The notes below the pieces were generated by a model. The model saw nothing but the letters and a program-made list of their open reading frames with translations. It was not told where the DNA came from and did no database searches. The translations under genes and the position numbers were made by a program. Positions 7,480-9,434 of a stretch of 9,434 nucleotides of DNA are shown piece by piece (within the stretch, counting starts at the first letter, position 1; each line of letters starts with the position of its first letter). Origin of the DNA: Scytonema sp. UIC 10036 (GTDB taxonomy: Bacteria; Cyanobacteriota; Cyanobacteriia; Cyanobacteriales; Nostocaceae); the NCBI RefSeq assembly GCF_009725235.1, contig NZ_WJFC01000333.1, positions 1-9,434 of the forward strand, written 5' to 3'.

Positions 7480-7890
7480 TTATTTTTAAATTTTTCTTCT
7501 TCCAGTTCTTTTTAATCATTCCATGCAGGTAATCCGGGCATTTACTCTTTATTGGTTTTAGCATCCAGAAAGAAAAGGGTGGTAGATGCTTCGTTGTTTT
7601 AATGTTTTCTTCGTTAAAATTTCATACTCGAATTCAATTATCACGCCGGGAATTTTTTTAACATACGTATGGCTTTCCAGTTGTTCGTCATAAAAGCCGC
7701 GCTCAATACTTAATTTTATACTTCCCAAACAGGCACCAATTTCCTTGATCCAATCTCGTTATAAGACATTCCGATGCTTCGAAAAGTTCTACCCTTCCCA
7801 TTCGAGGTACTCTGCATCATTGCCGTAATAAACGTATTTCATAGGTCTGTTTCTCCGTAAGTCTCGTAATGAGTGTATTGTGTGTATCAT
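7480..7890 (-). pseudogene. Hotdog acyl-CoA thioesterase (YbgC/FadM type), right copy, frameshifted
   Basis: This is the inverted counterpart of 4900-5310, starting at the ATG complementary to 7888-7890. The same pieces appear: MIHTIHSLR, MKYVYYGN, AEYLEW, ELF-SIGMS and NWKKKNLK. It shares with the left copy the altered bases before RYGETD and the shortened G run in EWGRVE. Private changes include ATGATGC-like bases where the left copy reads AATTATGC. Neither copy could be translated into a working enzyme as written. The agreement between copies supports the family call; the shared breaks bear on the origin of the palindrome. Confidence 0.75.
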
Positions 7891-8027
7891 TTGTTCTGCT
7901 CTTATATACATACAAATATATTTTAAATAATCATTAAGCAGCAATATTTTTTTTTGAAATAAAAATATAGACCTTTGTCTTCCTTCTAAAAAGCAATACT
8001 AACTAAGAACTAATCGGGGCATAAATT
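7891..8027. promoter_or_regulatory. dnaA / thioesterase divergent intergenic region, right copy
   Basis: This AT-rich region of 137 bases lies between the thioesterase start (minus, 7890) and the dnaA start (plus, 8028). CAAATATA at 7913-7920 is the minus-strand TATATTTG, matching the Bacteroidota TAnnTTTG element for the thioesterase. Towards dnaA, a T-rich run ending in TTTG near 7960 and CTTTG near 7975 are possible promoter pieces, but the spacing does not fit the consensus well. No DnaA-box cluster is visible. No strong Shine-Dalgarno sequence precedes either ATG, which is common in this phylum. Confidence 0.45.
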
Positions 8028-8671
8028 ATGGATGAAAATTTAATTTGACATGGCAGAAGTGCCTTCAGTTCTGCGCGAGTAATCTAAACGCTGCTGAAGA
8101 CAATTCTGATCTTAAAAAACTTGAAAAATTTTCGATTTCTGTTTGATAAAGTAAGCCAATTTCTTTGGTTGACAACAATCTTCCATTAATGGTCCCGAGC
8201 GGATTTTTTACAGGAATATATTGAGGATAATTACTGTCATTGCTTTCGCTGCCCTGAAGAAAAACATAGGAAAAGGTGTGAATTATGGTACTTCGGTAAT
8301 GGAGAATAAGCCTTCCGGCTTAGAAAAGCCCGTTACCATGATATGAAAGGAAAAACGTTCCACCCCTAAAGTTCAGGAAACGATGCCTCAGGGATTTTCA
8401 TCAAATATCGTTAATCCTTTTGTGTACCGGGAATCAAAAGTAAATTTGATTCCAACTTAAAATCGATTTCTCTTTTGATAATTACGTTAGAGGGGAGAGT
8501 AATAAATTTGCGGCAACAGTTTGCGAGATTCGATTGCCAAAGACCGGTGCTACAGCTTTCAACCCTTTATTTTTATATGGGGTACGGGTAGGATAAACCC
8601 GACCTGTCAGGCTGTTGGACTGGAAGTTAAAAGCCAGTTCGATAAAGTGGTTTTTTGGATTTTTCTTCTGA
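8028..8671 (+). pseudogene. dnaA: dnaA 5' part, right arm, frame-broken
   Basis: The ATG at 8028 starts MDENLI and meets a stop (TTTGACATGG, apparently one G short) within seven codons. Across frames the sequence continues as domain I and II of DnaA: NAAEDNSDLKKLE, ISLVDNNL, EYIEDNY, ALKKNIGKGV, VMENKPSGLEKPVTM, VQETMPQGFSSNIVNPFV, FAATV and AFNPLFLYG. The P-loop near 8570-8610 is corrupted, since TATGGGGTACGGGTAGG does not read GGxGxGKT. The frame is restored at about 8672 (KFIQHFIS) and is fully normal from 8717. The breaks are mostly single-base losses in short homopolymers, several shared with the left arm. As written, no full-length DnaA can be made from this copy. Confidence 0.88.
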
Positions 8672-9434
8672 AAATTTATCCAACATTTTATTTCGCTGCC
8701 AAAGCACAAAGCAAAAGAATTTGCCAATTTCTACCAGATGGTGGATGTTCTGATTATTGATGATATCCAGTTCCTTTCCGGTAAATCGGCTACGCAGGAC
8801 AGCTTCTTCCATATCTTCGATTATCTTCACCAGAACGGAAAACAGATTATTCTTACTTCCGATAAAGCTCCGGCAGATATCATGGATATTCAGGACAGAA
8901 TTGTTTCCCGTTTCAAGTGGGGGCTTTCCGCAGAAATCAAGTCTCCGGATTACAACACCCGTAAACAGATTATCGTTGATAAATTAAGCAGAGACGGTAT
9001 TGTCCTTACAGATGATATGCTCGATTTCCTTGCTTCGGAAGCTAAAACCAACGTAAGAGAACTTATCGGTGTGATTAATTCCGTGATTGCGTATTCTACC
9101 ATTTATAAATCAGATTTAAGCCTTGAGCTATTAAAGGATACCATCAATAAGATTGCAGCCAATCAGAAGAAAATTATCAATATTCCTTATATTCAGGAAG
9201 TGGTTTGTGATTATTTCGGAATCAAAAGAGAGCAGCTTTTATCCAAAACCAGAAAAAGAGAAATTGCCCTTCCAAGACAGCTCGCTATGTACTTTGCGAA
9301 AGAGCTTACGAATGCAACCTTTACTAAGATTGGCGAGGAAATGGGAGGAAAAGACCATTCTACGGTAATGTATGCCTGTGAAACAATTAAAGATGTTTCT
9401 AAAATCGACAAAGAGGTGAAAAAATATGTTAAGG
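8672..9434 (+). CDS. dnaA: DnaA replication initiator, intact AAA+ core and domain IV (partial at both ends)
   Basis: The frame is open from 8672 to the window edge, and from 8717 (EFANFYQMVD) the protein is entirely normal. Its first in-frame ATG is 8738. Walker B VLIIDDIQF lies at 8747-8773, and sensor 1 IILTSDKAP near 8846. The arginine-finger segment DIQDRIVSRF is near 8890. NVRELIGVINSVIAY, near sensor 2, is at about 9050. Domain IV follows with the basic loop KTRKREIALPRQLAMYFAKE near 9245-9300 and the DNA-binding signature GGKDHSTVMYACE near 9345-9385. DnaA binds ATP and opens the chromosomal origin. The sequence is closest in memory to Chryseobacterium-type DnaA. The C-terminal few residues and stop lie beyond the window. 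The upstream 5' part (8028-8671) is broken, which makes this a clean tail on a damaged gene rather than a natural short protein. Confidence 0.93.

Larger units (their letters stand above)
6395..9434. repeat. Right arm of large imperfect inverted repeat
   Basis: This is the reverse complement of 3355-6394, with scattered substitutions and short indels. It carries, in mirror order, the unassigned stretch, the thioesterase, the divergent intergenic region and dnaA. Unlike the left arm, its outer ~740 bases (from about 8700) are clean coding sequence, so divergence between the arms is greatest there. The repeat is cut by the window edge inside dnaA. Confidence 0.95.

Noticed and set aside
8521..8830. 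Several overlapping open frames on both strands (8521-8760 plus, 8482-8727 minus, 8627-8830 minus)
   Set aside because: They are shadows of the damaged and intact parts of dnaA. Frame breaks in dnaA open alternative frames by chance.
3355..9434. The inverted repeats as ends of a composite transposon or insertion sequence
   Set aside because: No transposase or integrase pieces and no target-site duplication are visible. The arms contain housekeeping genes and meet at a 4-base loop rather than flanking cargo.

Overview
The window looks like the dnaA (replication initiator) neighbourhood of a Bacteroidota genome, most likely Flavobacteriia of the Chryseobacterium/Weeksellaceae type. The evidence is AT-rich sequence, a DnaA that reads like flavobacterial DnaA, the nearby order thioesterase / dnaA / low-molecular-weight phosphotyrosine phosphatase / RsmI-like methyltransferase, GxxExxY and DUF4349 genes, and a TAnnTTTG promoter-like motif. 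Taxonomy is inferred from remembered family sequences; no search was run.

Layout. 1-781 (minus) is a clean, 3'-truncated DUF2891 gene. About 840-1436 (plus) is a broken DUF4349 membrane protein gene lacking its 5' part, followed at 1433-1790 (plus) by a broken GxxExxY gene. 1791-2210 holds a tandem duplication that overlaps the 3' end of the next gene. 2075-2749 (minus) is a broken RsmI-like SAM methyltransferase, 2809-3264 (minus) a broken low-molecular-weight protein tyrosine phosphatase, and 3355-4761 (minus) a broken dnaA. 4900-5310 (plus) is a broken hotdog thioesterase, divergent from dnaA, and 5311-6394 is a coding-like stretch I could not assign. At 6386-6403 the sequence turns back on itself. 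6395-7479 is the unassigned stretch in inverse, 7480-7890 (minus) the thioesterase again, and 8028-9434 (plus) dnaA again. The first ~640 bases of this second dnaA are frame-broken. From about 8700 to the window end it is a perfect DnaA reading frame.

The main structure is therefore a roughly 6 kb imperfect inverted duplication (arms about 3 kb, 4-base loop) centred at 6394/6395 and carrying dnaA and its upstream region on both arms. Nearly every gene between about 800 and 8700 is recognisable as a protein family but interrupted by many one- or two-base indels, often in homopolymers. The two ends of the window are clean. Many of the frame-breaking changes are shared by both arms and others are private to one arm. 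The simplest reading is a foldback (palindromic) long-read or amplification chimera that was never polished, joined to polished sequence on both sides. A real origin-proximal inverted duplication with decayed genes is the alternative. I see no convincing new biological system. The items most worth checking are the palindrome, the tandem repeat beside the GxxExxY remnant, and the unassigned stretch present in both arms.

If the frames are repaired in thought, the region encodes an ordinary flavobacterial cluster. A thioesterase gene and dnaA are transcribed divergently from a 137-bp intergenic region. dnaA is followed co-directionally by the phosphatase and the RsmI-like methyltransferase. That methyltransferase converges on a GxxExxY gene and a DUF4349 gene.
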